Shown here piece after piece: positions 1 to 5,593 of a stretch of 64,000 nt of DNA. The stretch is taken from positions 1-64,000 of IMG/VR virus record IMGVR_UViG_3300044635_001413. The stretch is one strand, 5' to 3'. The translations under genes were made by a program, and so were the position numbers. Each line of letters starts with the position of its first letter. The stretch's first letter is position 1. The DNA comes from a virus. Below the pieces are notes generated by a model. The model did not search any database and was not told where the DNA came from. It saw only the letters and a list, made by a program, of their open reading frames with translations.

Positions 1-143
1 AATCTCCATTTTGACTAAGAAGATTCCCAAAAGAATCTTTAAATAATCCTGGAATTAACGATTTATTCCAAAATTTAGTTATTTCAGTCTTTAAATCAGT
101 TCCAACTAATTTAGGAATTAAAATAATAGTTTCTTCAAGCATG
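1..143 (-). CDS. Partial CDS, unknown, truncated by the left window edge
   Basis: An ATG at 143-141 on the minus strand opens a frame without stops for 47 codons to the window edge. It begins MLEETIILIPKL. The composition resembles the other leftward genes. No family is recognised and most of the protein lies outside the window. Being the last gene of the leftward series, it could be expressed from the transcript that carries the coiled-coil gene at 581-1495. Confidence 0.5.
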
Positions 144-580
144 AGTTTTATTGTTTTTAAATTATTAATAATTACATCATAGTCACTAAACGCTATCCAT
201 TAGATTTTTCAGGATATTAGACTACCAACCTGAATTATTCATTCAGGTATTTAAAAATAAATGTTGTTTATATAATAAGTAAATAGATAAATACAAAATC
301 AAATACTAAAACAAAGACCTTTCTTACTACAAAGGCAATGACAAATACTAAGTCTCATGTTCATTAATAAATTATCTGCTCTTATTAGAGTTTTCAGTAA
401 CCTTATTAACTAGTGAGTTCTATCTCAGTTTTGTTTTATTTTGTAAGAAAGCGGTTTTTTGGCACAAAGCCATTCTTTAGTTATTATAATATATATTATA
501 TATTGTTTTGGACTTATTATATAAACATAAAAAGAAAAAGAATCAGCTTGTGCCTATCTCTTTCTTACCATCAGTATGGA
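144..580. other. Gene-poor gap, AT-rich, with hairpins
   Basis: No convincing gene. It holds a perfect 8-bp hairpin (ACCTGAAT 228-235 with ATTCAGGT 241-248) and a minus-strand motif CCTTTGTAGTAA that recurs inside the hammerhead-flanked RNA near 4670. Hairpins of this kind fill the other leftward gaps too. The small + ORF at 508-702 overlaps the end of the real gene at 581-1495 and looks spurious. Confidence 0.4.
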
Positions 581-1495
581 CTAGTTTTCTAGCTGTTTTA
601 GAAATAAATCTACAACAGGTTGAAAACGTGGATCAATTTGAATACGTAAAGAAGAAGTTTTTTGAATATCTTCTTGACGCTTTTGCTCAAATATTTGAAT
701 AGCTTTTTGATTAGCTTCTTCATATACTTTTACAGCAGTATTGTAATCTAATCTTAATAACTCATTTTCAGAGTTGATTTTAGATATAAGTACACCATTT
801 TCAGCTGAAATACGAGCGTTTTCTTCAGTTACCAAGTTTTTAACCTTAGCTTTAAAGTAATTTACTTTTTGTTCATAATGTCTATGCTTTGCAGCTAATT
901 CATTATGAATATTCAATAATTGAGTAGAAGTATGATGAATTTTTACATCTAAAGGTGTTTTCTTACCATCTTCAATATTCATCCATTCTAATGTCTTCAA
1001 AAAAGGTAATTCTTTACGAAGAATGTCCAATTTGGAATCTTTATGAATAAATTGCCCAATATGAGCTGCATAGCTCTCTGCTTCTAAATACTCATTGTAT
1101 TCAGATAAAGAAAGTTGATCCCAACCCCATTTCTCATCAACTAAAGGTAAAGTATTAGCTTCTTTAGTTTGAGGATAAACAGGGTACTCTAAATCACTAA
1201 CAAAGCTTTTAGCTTTTAATTCCTTTATAAGGGAATCTTTAGCTCTGATGTTTTCCATCAGAAAAGCTTGTGTAGAATGCAATAAACCCTTTTCAAGGAT
1301 TAATGCTACAATATCTTTAGGTATTGGATTACCTACTGTATCAGTATAAGTTTTAGAACCTATACTTAATGTTTTTTCACTGTTGTTAATAACAGCAAGT
1401 TGGTTTGCAATTTCTTGTGTTTTTTGAAAACATAAATTACTAATAGATTGTGCTTGTGACAAACTCAAGCCTTTGTCTGATAGAGAATTTCTCAT
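581..1495 (-). CDS. Coiled-coil protein of unknown function (304 aa)
   Basis: Long minus-strand frame starting MRNSLSDKGLSLSQAQ. The N-terminal ~60 residues look like a small helical domain with Gln- and Asn-rich helices. Residues ~190-290 are strongly heptad-like and charged (Lys/Glu/Gln with Leu/Ile/Val spacing), which suggests an extended coiled coil. There is no signal peptide or membrane span. It lies downstream of the structured RNA and tRNA at 1745-2399 and could share a transcript with them. It is the longest leftward gene here. I do not recognise a family; a structural or DNA-associated role is possible but unsupported. Confidence 0.7.
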   Translation of the reverse strand: MRNSLSDKGLSLSQAQSISNLCFQKTQEIANQLAVINNSEKTLSIGSKTYTDTVGNPIPKDIVALILEKGLLHSTQAFLMENIRAKDSLIKELKAKSFVSDLEYPVYPQTKEANTLPLVDEKWGWDQLSLSEYNEYLEAESYAAHIGQFIHKDSKLDILRKELPFLKTLEWMNIEDGKKTPLDVKIHHTSTQLLNIHNELAAKHRHYEQKVNYFKAKVKNLVTEENARISAENGVLISKINSENELLRLDYNTAVKVYEEANQKAIQIFEQKRQEDIQKTSSLRIQIDPRFQPVVDLFLKQLEN

Positions 1496-1744
1496 GATGG
1501 TTTGTACTGTTTCAAAAACAGAAAAATTTAAGGTTTAGATTTGTAAGTTTATAAAGGTAGTCTTACTTCCACCTGTTGCTATTACCGCACGATTTATACG
1601 TCTGTTGCAACTTCCCTATCTAATAGGTGTACCACCTGTATAGTTTTTAAAAGAAAATAAATTAATTTGATGAAGCTGCGTACATTACTACTAGCAGTAT
1701 TAATAAGACTTTACATCTTTGTAGTCCTAGTCTCCTTTATTAAT
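1496..1744 (-). other. Structured gap between the tRNA and the coiled-coil gene
   Basis: No ORF. Several short stems are visible, for example AGGTG/CACCT near 1625 and an ATTAATAA/TTATTAAT stem around 1705-1745 with an inner GACT/AGTC pair directly beside the tRNA 3' end. It may be the 3' part of the large structured RNA upstream or a tRNA-trailing leader for the gene at 581-1495. Confidence 0.35.
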
Positions 1745-1822
1745 TGGTAGGTGCACCAGGATTTGAACCTGGATTTCCTTTACTTAACGTAAAATTGCTC
1801 TAACCGCTTGAACTATACACCT
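1745..1822 (-). tRNA. tRNA (anticodon ambiguous), CCA encoded
   Basis: On the minus strand AGGTGTA pairs with TGCACCT (acceptor, one wobble). GTTC/GAGC makes the D stem, CCAGG/CCTGG the T stem with loop TTCAAAT, and CCA follows the discriminator A. The anticodon arm is odd. The best-paired arm, TTTTA/TAAAG, gives loop CGTTAAG with G at position 33 and one extra base before the stem. The alternative loop ACGTTAA would read Asn (GTT) with C33 but leaves stem mismatches. The 5' end abuts the large structured RNA. It may be a degenerate tRNA or a tRNA-like processing signal. Confidence 0.75.
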
Positions 1823-2399
1823 ATAAAAAGAGAAGTTGTGGACTTTTACCACATCTAAGAGAGTTTACGTTCTCTTTTGAAACCTTACGTTAGGCTTATA
1901 CATCTTGTACTAACTTCCCCATTTATCCTTTGCACTCAGTTGTAATACTAAACAAAGCTTGTATTTCTACACAATGTTCGTTAGGAGGTTTTCGTTATAT
2001 ACCTCATAGATTACAACTGCTCACCCTTTGGGAGACTGATTAAGAGATCAGATAAGGACTCTTTGCCTTACCACTATAGTCTTAATCAGGTAGTTTCACA
2101 TCTTACCTATGCATTTATCCAGTTGTCTGAAACAACAGATTTATCCTGTCATAGTAAACACCTCGCCTCGTAAGGTGCTATAAGAAATTTTTATATCCAC
2201 ATGAGAATGTGCAAAGAGAATAAAAAATTGAGCATTGCAACCTTCAGATTAATTAATGGGTTTCAGTGCATTATACTACATATTGACCCTCTTATGGGTT
2301 GTTATCATTGTAGTCAAGTCTTGCTCAATTTTTATATATTTCCTACAATCAGATAAAGCTTAGGGATTGACGTTACCATCTCCCCCTAAACTCAAAGAA
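1823..2399 (-). ncRNA. Large structured non-coding RNA candidate (~580 nt) joined to a tRNA
   Basis: No ORF over 577 nt, but many exact helices are visible: a 12-bp long-range stem (2223-2234 with 2322-2333), 10-bp stems at 2036-2045/2080-2089 and 1937-1946/2010-2019, and hairpins at 2159-2163/2173-2177, 2122-2126/2132-2136, 2053-2057/2066-2070, 1985-1989/2001-2005, 1857-1862/1871-1876 and 1837-1841/1849-1853. The minus-strand octamer GGATAAAT occurs three times. Long, multi-domain phage RNAs next to tRNAs are typical of the GOLLD and ROOL classes. I cannot match either consensus by eye, so this is a class-level suggestion only. Confidence 0.55.
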
Positions 2400-2669
2400 T
2401 TATTGTCCAAATTGAATAATTGTTAAAGGATTAAGTCCATTAGAAAGAACTTCCTTAATAACTGTAATAACTTCTAAAAAGGTATTTTCATCAGGAGCTG
2501 AACAAAGAGTACAATCTTTAGAATTACCAGAAACAATAACATCCACTATTTCTGTTTTTTCTAAATTAAGAACATACAATCCATCTGAGCATATACCTAA
2601 TAAATACTCATATTCATCCATACTTGTTAATGGACTATCAAACATTGTTTGAATTTTTAATGCTAACAT
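2400..2669 (-). CDS. Small hypothetical protein (89 aa)
   Basis: Minus-strand ORF beginning MLALKIQTMFDSP. The central part alternates hydrophobic residues (YEYLLGICSDGLYVLNL), suggesting a small beta-rich fold, and a Cys pair (CTLCSA) sits near residue 55. The start is supported by an AACTCAAAAA leader whose first base lies 19 nt upstream, as in neighbouring leftward genes. The large structured RNA follows immediately. Unrecognised. Confidence 0.6.
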   Translation of the reverse strand: MLALKIQTMFDSPLTSMDEYEYLLGICSDGLYVLNLEKTEIVDVIVSGNSKDCTLCSAPDENTFLEVITVIKEVLSNGLNPLTIIQFGQ

Positions 2670-2678
2670 ATTAATTGT

Positions 2679-2688
2679 TTTTTGAGTT
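2679..2688 (-). promoter_or_regulatory. AACTC-A-rich leader motif of the gene at 2400-2669
   Basis: Minus strand AACTCAAAAA; the first A lies 19 nt before the ATG. The same motif precedes four other leftward genes at 20-22 nt. It could be a translation-enhancing leader or the downstream part of a promoter. Confidence 0.45.
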
Positions 2689-2757
2689 ATCTACTATTTA
2701 TTTATACTCTTTAGTAGGTTTAAGAGTGGAAGCTTAAAGGTTTACCAACCTATATTT

Positions 2758-3036
2758 TTAAACTTGCATATTATTTTCAGAAGGCAAAGTTTCTTCTTCA
2801 AAATTAGACCAAATATTATTTTTATCTAAAGAAAAATCTTTAAATATTTTAAGAAATGGTAATAATGCATCTTCTTCAACAGTTAATAAATCTTTTTTAT
2901 CTAAAATAGCTTTATAAACAGATCCTAACACTTGAATTTGAATTAAGTTAAGCTCTAATTCCATTCCTTTTACACCATACCCTTCTTTAACAGAAACGGG
3001 GTTTGTTTTTACGTTTTTTTTAAATTGTCTTTCCAT
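2758..3036 (-). CDS. Hypothetical protein (92 aa), start reassigned
   Basis: The open frame extends to an ATG at 3075, but the internal ATG at 3036 (MERQFKKNV) is preceded at 22 nt by AACTCAAA, the leader found in front of other leftward genes at 19-22 nt. I therefore place the start there. The protein is basic at the N-terminus and acidic at the C-terminus (NFEEETLPSENN), with an amphipathic helix pattern between. No family recognised. The stop is followed by a hairpin-rich gap of about 90 nt before the next leader. Confidence 0.6.
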   Translation of the reverse strand: MERQFKKNVKTNPVSVKEGYGVKGMELELNLIQIQVLGSVYKAILDKKDLLTVEEDALLPFLKIFKDFSLDKNNIWSNFEEETLPSENNMQV

Positions 3037-3048
3037 TTGTTTTTGTTT

Positions 3049-3058
3049 TGTTTGAGTT
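3049..3058 (-). promoter_or_regulatory. AACTC-A-rich leader motif of the gene at 2758-3036
   Basis: Minus strand AACTCAAACA, starting 22 nt before the chosen ATG at 3036. It lies inside the longer open frame, which is the main argument for the shorter start. Confidence 0.4.
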
Positions 3059-3137
3059 AATAAAATTTTAAACATTTATTTTGTGCTCTTACTAAACTCA
3101 CAATATGTGAGAACCTAGAAGCAATGGTTATTTAAAA

Positions 3138-3170
3138 GAGTTCACCGTTGATGTAATCGCAGGTGAACTC
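3138..3170 (-). other. Perfect 9-bp intergenic hairpin
   Basis: GAGTTCACC (3138-3146) pairs with GGTGAACTC (3162-3170) around a 15-nt loop; a second hairpin, CTCACA/TGTGAG, lies at about 3098-3112. There is no T-run, so a simple terminator is unlikely. It sits between the small membrane-protein gene and the gene at 2758-3036 and could be an mRNA-stability or processing element. Confidence 0.45.
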
Positions 3171-3190
3171 AAAACTACTTTCTTATATCT

Positions 3191-3400
3191 CTAGTTATTC
3201 TCATCATCCATATCTATCATTCTTGGAAAAGGAATCCACCAATATAAAAAAAGAATTCCATATAGTTGACCCCAATGAGTTAAAATATATCTATAACCAT
3301 ATCCTCCAATGAAAGAAATAATAAAAGATATTAGTAAATAACTACAAAATACAATAAGAATGTATTCTATAAACATTCTAGTGTTTGAATATTTTTTCAT
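3191..3400 (-). CDS. Small membrane protein (69 aa)
   Basis: Two hydrophobic segments are visible, FIEYILIVFCSYLLISFIISF and YGILFLYWWIPF, so this is probably a two-span inner-membrane protein with an acidic tail (DMDDENN). The ATG at 3400 overlaps the upstream gene's TGA stop as ATGA, a classic translational-coupling arrangement. I prefer it over the in-frame ATG seven codons earlier, which lies deep inside the upstream gene. A superinfection-exclusion or lysis-related role would fit its size and place, but that is speculation. Confidence 0.6.
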   Translation of the reverse strand: MKKYSNTRMFIEYILIVFCSYLLISFIISFIGGYGYRYILTHWGQLYGILFLYWWIPFPRMIDMDDENN

Positions 3401-3585
3401 TTTACTTGTGTTTTTGACCAAATATATTCAACTTCTCTACCAGTTAATTGATTACAATTTTTAGCAGGTGTGAATTTATTTGGAATTGTGAAATATTGTT
3501 TAAATAACTCTATTTTATGAACTTCTGGTAATTTATACCACCAATTCAATGCTTTTTCCCTATCCATAGCTATATTATTTACCAT
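3397..3585 (-). CDS. Small hypothetical protein (62 aa)
   Basis: Soluble, helix-rich small protein with the tryptophan-rich segment KALNWWYKLPEVHK and a later TPAKNCNQLTGREVEYIW. Its ATG overlaps the 3' end of the upstream secreted-peptide gene by 7 nt, and its stop overlaps the next start, so 3191-3773 reads as a three-gene translationally coupled unit. The LNWWYKLPEVHKIELF pattern resembles short proteins in Bacteroidota phages and plasmids, but I cannot name a family. Confidence 0.6.
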   Translation of the reverse strand: MVNNIAMDREKALNWWYKLPEVHKIELFKQYFTIPNKFTPAKNCNQLTGREVEYIWSKTQVK

Positions 3586-3773
3586 CCAATATGAATATCC
3601 TCAATATAATGAATATCTTCACTTAAATAACCTACTAAGGTAGTCTTTTCTGTAAAGATCTTTGGACAACTTCTATTCAATCCATCACATTCACAGACTC
3701 CATCATGACTATATTCTACAGTCATAGGAGTTAAAGAAATTGCTATAAATAGCAATAAAAATAATCTTTTCAT
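3579..3773 (-). CDS. Small exported Cys-containing protein (64 aa)
   Basis: It starts MKRLFLLLFIAISLTP, a textbook N-region plus hydrophobic core, so export through Sec is likely. The mature part is short and has three cysteines (CECDGLNRSC), which could form a disulphide in the periplasm. It is the first gene of the coupled trio 3191-3773, paired with a putative membrane protein. It is preceded by the AACTCAAAAA leader at 21 nt. Function unknown; a cell-envelope role such as exclusion or lysis control is plausible from context only. Confidence 0.65.
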   Translation of the reverse strand: MKRLFLLLFIAISLTPMTVEYSHDGVCECDGLNRSCPKIFTEKTTLVGYLSEDIHYIEDIHIGW

Positions 3774-3784
3774 AAAATTAAAAA

Positions 3785-3794
3785 TTTTTGAGTT
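3785..3794 (-). promoter_or_regulatory. AACTC-A-rich leader motif of the exported-protein gene
   Basis: Minus strand AACTCAAAAA, starting 21 nt upstream of the ATG at 3773. It lies between this start and the long 16-bp stem element at 3825-3913. Confidence 0.45.
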
Positions 3795-3824
3795 AAAAAT
3801 AAAGACAAGTACGTATTTAATATA

Positions 3825-3913
3825 TTCACTAGTTATAACAGATTTTAAATGTGGTTTACTCCACTTATCATGTTGATATTATCTCAGTTACTACTTTTGT
3901 TATAACTAGTGAA
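3825..3913 (-). ncRNA. Long-stem RNA element closed by a perfect 16-bp helix
   Basis: TTCACTAGTTATAACA (3825-3840) is exactly complementary to 3898-3913. Inside are a GTGG/CCAC hairpin (3851-3864) and a GATA/TATC hairpin. On the minus strand this would lie in the leader of the secreted-protein operon or form an independent ~90-nt RNA. No hammerhead, twister or pistol core is visible. It could be a processing signal (RNase III-like substrate) or a leader regulator; a protein-binding palindrome in DNA is the other option. Confidence 0.5.
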
Positions 3914-3949
3914 CATACTAAAAATAAGTCTACGCTTTCCTTTGAATGT

Positions 3950-4201
3950 TTATTTTCGTAATCCTTGTAAATAATACCAATGAACTAATCCAAAATGCTC
4001 TTTTATACTACTCTCTCCATTATATGAAATATTATTACATATGACTTCATAAGAACGTTGACTTAATTTACCTGTAGTAAATATCTCTTTTTTAAAAGGA
4101 TCTCCATTCATTCCCATAAGACGTTGAAAAGCTTCTCTAATTTCTTCTTTTTGTTCATCAGTAAAACTTATCTGTGGTTTTACTATTGTAGAATTTGACA
4201 T
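3950..4201 (-). CDS. Hypothetical protein (83 aa)
   Basis: Starts MSNSTIVKPQISFTDEQKEE, then a predicted helix (EEIREAFQRLMGM) and a compact C-terminal half ending HWYYLQGLRK. Soluble, no motif recognised. The start is fixed by AACTCAAAAA 21 nt upstream. The hammerhead ribozyme at 4230-4289 lies in its immediate 5' leader, so self-cleavage there would set the 5' end of this mRNA 80 nt before the start codon. Confidence 0.6.
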   Translation of the reverse strand: MSNSTIVKPQISFTDEQKEEIREAFQRLMGMNGDPFKKEIFTTGKLSQRSYEVICNNISYNGESSIKEHFGLVHWYYLQGLRK

Positions 4202-4212
4202 AATTGTTTATT

Positions 4213-4222
4213 TTTTTGAGTT
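4213..4222 (-). promoter_or_regulatory. AACTC-A-rich leader motif downstream of hammerhead 1
   Basis: Minus strand AACTCAAAAA, starting 21 nt before the ATG at 4201 and 8 nt after the end of the hammerhead ribozyme. Confidence 0.45.
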
Positions 4223-4229
4223 TTTGCGG

Positions 4230-4289
4230 TTTCTGTTTCGACCCTCAATTAGGTCATCATCAGCATAAACAATAGTTTATGGACAGAAA
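4230..4289 (-). ncRNA. Hammerhead ribozyme 1 (type III)
   Basis: Read on the minus strand: stem III 5' strand TTTCTGT, cleavage-site C (GUC triplet, cut between 4282 and 4281), stem I CATAAAC-TATT-GTTTATG (7 perfect bp), core CTGATGA, one inserted T, stem II GACC/GGTC, core GAA, and stem III 3' strand ACAGAAA (7 perfect bp). All conserved core bases are present. The single extra base between A9 and stem II is tolerated in some natural hammerheads, such as viroid and satellite examples. An identical core with different stems recurs at 4699-4750, which is covariation support. Confidence 0.88.
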
Positions 4290-4744
4290 TTATAACAAAT
4301 AATAGATAAAATCTTACATATAGTGTACATCTATATATAATACAAAAGATATTTATAAGCTTCTCACACTTACTTTTTCTTTTAATTACAATTGAGGTTG
4401 TAATTCGTACTTCTCTATTATTTGTTATAATAATATCTATAAGGAAGATATCAATACCACTGCTCTTGCTCGTAGTCTACAGCTTAACCACAAGCCCCTA
4501 TCCTTTTTCCTAATCACTACATTTGGAAATACTTTCAGGTAATTTTTTTTAAATTTTACATTTTTTTAAATAGACCTATCTCGCTACCTCAAACTAAGGT
4601 AAGATAGTTCTAAAAGAGAAAGCAAAAGAAAACAATGTGCAGTGATACACTATTTTCTTTCTTTACTACAAAGGATGCCTCCTATAGTAGTGCTTTATAC
4701 TGTTTCGACCTTTTGGGTCATCATCAGGCAGGATACATTCCCAC
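4282..4744 (-). ncRNA. 463-nt structured RNA released between two hammerheads
   Basis: Cleavage at both ribozymes would release minus-strand RNA 4744 to 4282, with a 5'-OH and a 2',3'-cyclic phosphate, the end chemistry needed for circularisation. It has no credible ORF. Helices include a perfect 17-bp stem (4290-4306 with 4414-4430), an 8-bp hairpin AATTACAA/TTGTAATT (4384-4405), an ATATAG/CTATAT hairpin near 4325, and TACC/GGTA with flanking ATCT/AGAT near 4575-4610. The remaining 3' end CTGTC can pair with the retained ACAG of the first hammerhead, which would align the ends for ligation. Function unknown. Confidence 0.7.
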
Positions 4745-4750
4745 GACAGT
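4699..4750 (-). ncRNA. Hammerhead ribozyme 2 (type III)
   Basis: Minus strand: stem III ACTGT/ACAGT (5 bp), cleavage-site C after GU (cut between 4745 and 4744), stem I GTGGGA/TCCTGC with two G-U pairs around loop ATGTA, core CTGATGA, inserted T, stem II GACC-CAAAA-GGTC, core GAA. The stems differ in sequence from hammerhead 1 while every core base and the inserted T are the same. It lies just downstream of the stop of the gene at 4795-5196, so it would cut that gene's 3' UTR. Confidence 0.85.
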
Positions 4751-4794
4751 TTATAGCTAGTTTACCAACTTGAAAGTTAAAACTCCTCCCTAAC

Positions 4795-5196
4795 TTAATA
4801 GGAAGGAGCTGAATCAAAAGCACGTTTCATGTCAAGTTCTCTCAACCTTTCCTCTCTTTCATTGTGTTCTTTGAGAAAATCAATTAAAGACTGCTGATTA
4901 TTAGCATTTATCCTGTCTTCAATAGTTTTGAGTACATAAGGACAAGCATTATCAATCCAATCACTTCTGTCAAATTTACCTTTAATAACCTTATGGTTAT
5001 AAAAGCAAGGATCAACAAACTCAGGACACATGAGACAATTGTCTAGACTGTGGCTATCAATAGTTTTACCTGAAGATGTATGAACTAACAAAAGCTCATA
5101 TCTAATACCGTTGTCAAAGACTTCAATATGGTAAGAACTTGCACCTTTGTTAAATATGTAATCCATAGGATCTAACTTTTGAAATGTAGTAGTCAT
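4795..5196 (-). CDS. Hypothetical protein with Cys pair (133 aa)
   Basis: Starts MTTTFQKLDPMDYIFNKG. Beta-rich N-terminal half (YHIEVFDNGIRYELLLVHTS), then NCLMCPEFVDPC with three cysteines that could bind metal, then a helical, charged C-terminal third (LKEHNEREERLRELDMKRAF). The leader AACTCAAAAA lies 20 nt upstream. Hammerhead ribozyme 2 starts 44 nt after its stop codon, so its mRNA would end at a ribozyme cut. Unrecognised; a small nucleic-acid-binding protein is one guess. Confidence 0.6.
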   Translation of the reverse strand: MTTTFQKLDPMDYIFNKGASSYHIEVFDNGIRYELLLVHTSSGKTIDSHSLDNCLMCPEFVDPCFYNHKVIKGKFDRSDWIDNACPYVLKTIEDRINANNQQSLIDFLKEHNEREERLRELDMKRAFDSAPSY

Positions 5197-5206
5197 AATT
5201 AATTTG

Positions 5207-5216
5207 TTTTTGAGTT
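5207..5216 (-). promoter_or_regulatory. AACTC-A-rich leader motif of the gene at 4795-5196
   Basis: Minus strand AACTCAAAAA, starting 20 nt before the ATG at 5196. Confidence 0.45.
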
Positions 5217-5228
5217 TTAATTTAATAA

Positions 5229-5390
5229 TTATCCAATAATACTAATAGTACTAAATGGAACAGCTTGTCTAAAAGTAGGAAAATCCACATATAACATACG
5301 TGAACTATTTAACCCTGATTTACAATCATTGTAGTCTTCAATACTACAAGTTCCTTCAAGATTGTGATAAGAACAATATACTTTGTACAT
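5229..5390 (-). CDS. Small Cys-containing protein (53 aa)
   Basis: ATG at 5390, stop TAA at 5231-5229, sequence starting MYKVYCSYHNLEGTCSIEDY and ending FSTISIIG. Three cysteines in the first 23 residues and a regular aromatic pattern argue for a real small protein rather than chance. An AACTC sequence lies 24 nt upstream. The gene sits 32 nt before the next leftward gene, consistent with co-transcription. Function unknown. Confidence 0.55.
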   Translation of the reverse strand: MYKVYCSYHNLEGTCSIEDYNDCKSGLNSSRMLYVDFPTFRQAVPFSTISIIG

Positions 5391-5438
5391 AATATATATC
5401 AATTTTATAGAGTTTTATTCTCTTTTTGAGTTTATAAT

Positions 5439-5593
5439 GCAAAGCTATCTTATTAGCCCCAACTTTTTTCCCATATCCTTTAAAATCAATGCTTTACAAA
5501 GATTGTAAAAAGAATATGTAGGGAAATAGACACTTAATCATCTCTTTGTTTTACAAAGTACTTTGAAATTCAAAGTGTATAAGTGCTTGATTA
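5439..5593 (-). other. Structured gap with hairpins and a possible pseudoknot
   Basis: Hairpins TTTACA/TGTAAA (5493-5509) and ACTTTG/CAAAGT (5560-5576) are perfect. Two further pairings, CACTT 5531-5535 with AAGTG 5581-5585 and TAATCA 5535-5540 with TGATTA 5588-5593, cross each other, as in a pseudoknot. No T-run follows. It may be a regulatory RNA in the 3' UTR of the gene at 5594-5782. Confidence 0.35.

Noticed and set aside
508-702. 64-aa + strand ORF
   Set aside because: It overlaps the 3' end of the well-supported minus-strand coiled-coil gene and reads as its antisense.
1496-2399. Self-splicing intron in the tRNA-proximal structured region
   Set aside because: No group II domain V hairpin or group I core pairing was recognised, and the tRNA is intact rather than split.
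2480-2500. Third hammerhead core (CTGATGA on the minus strand near 2490)
   Set aside because: It lies in a coding region and lacks the GAA core and matching stems.
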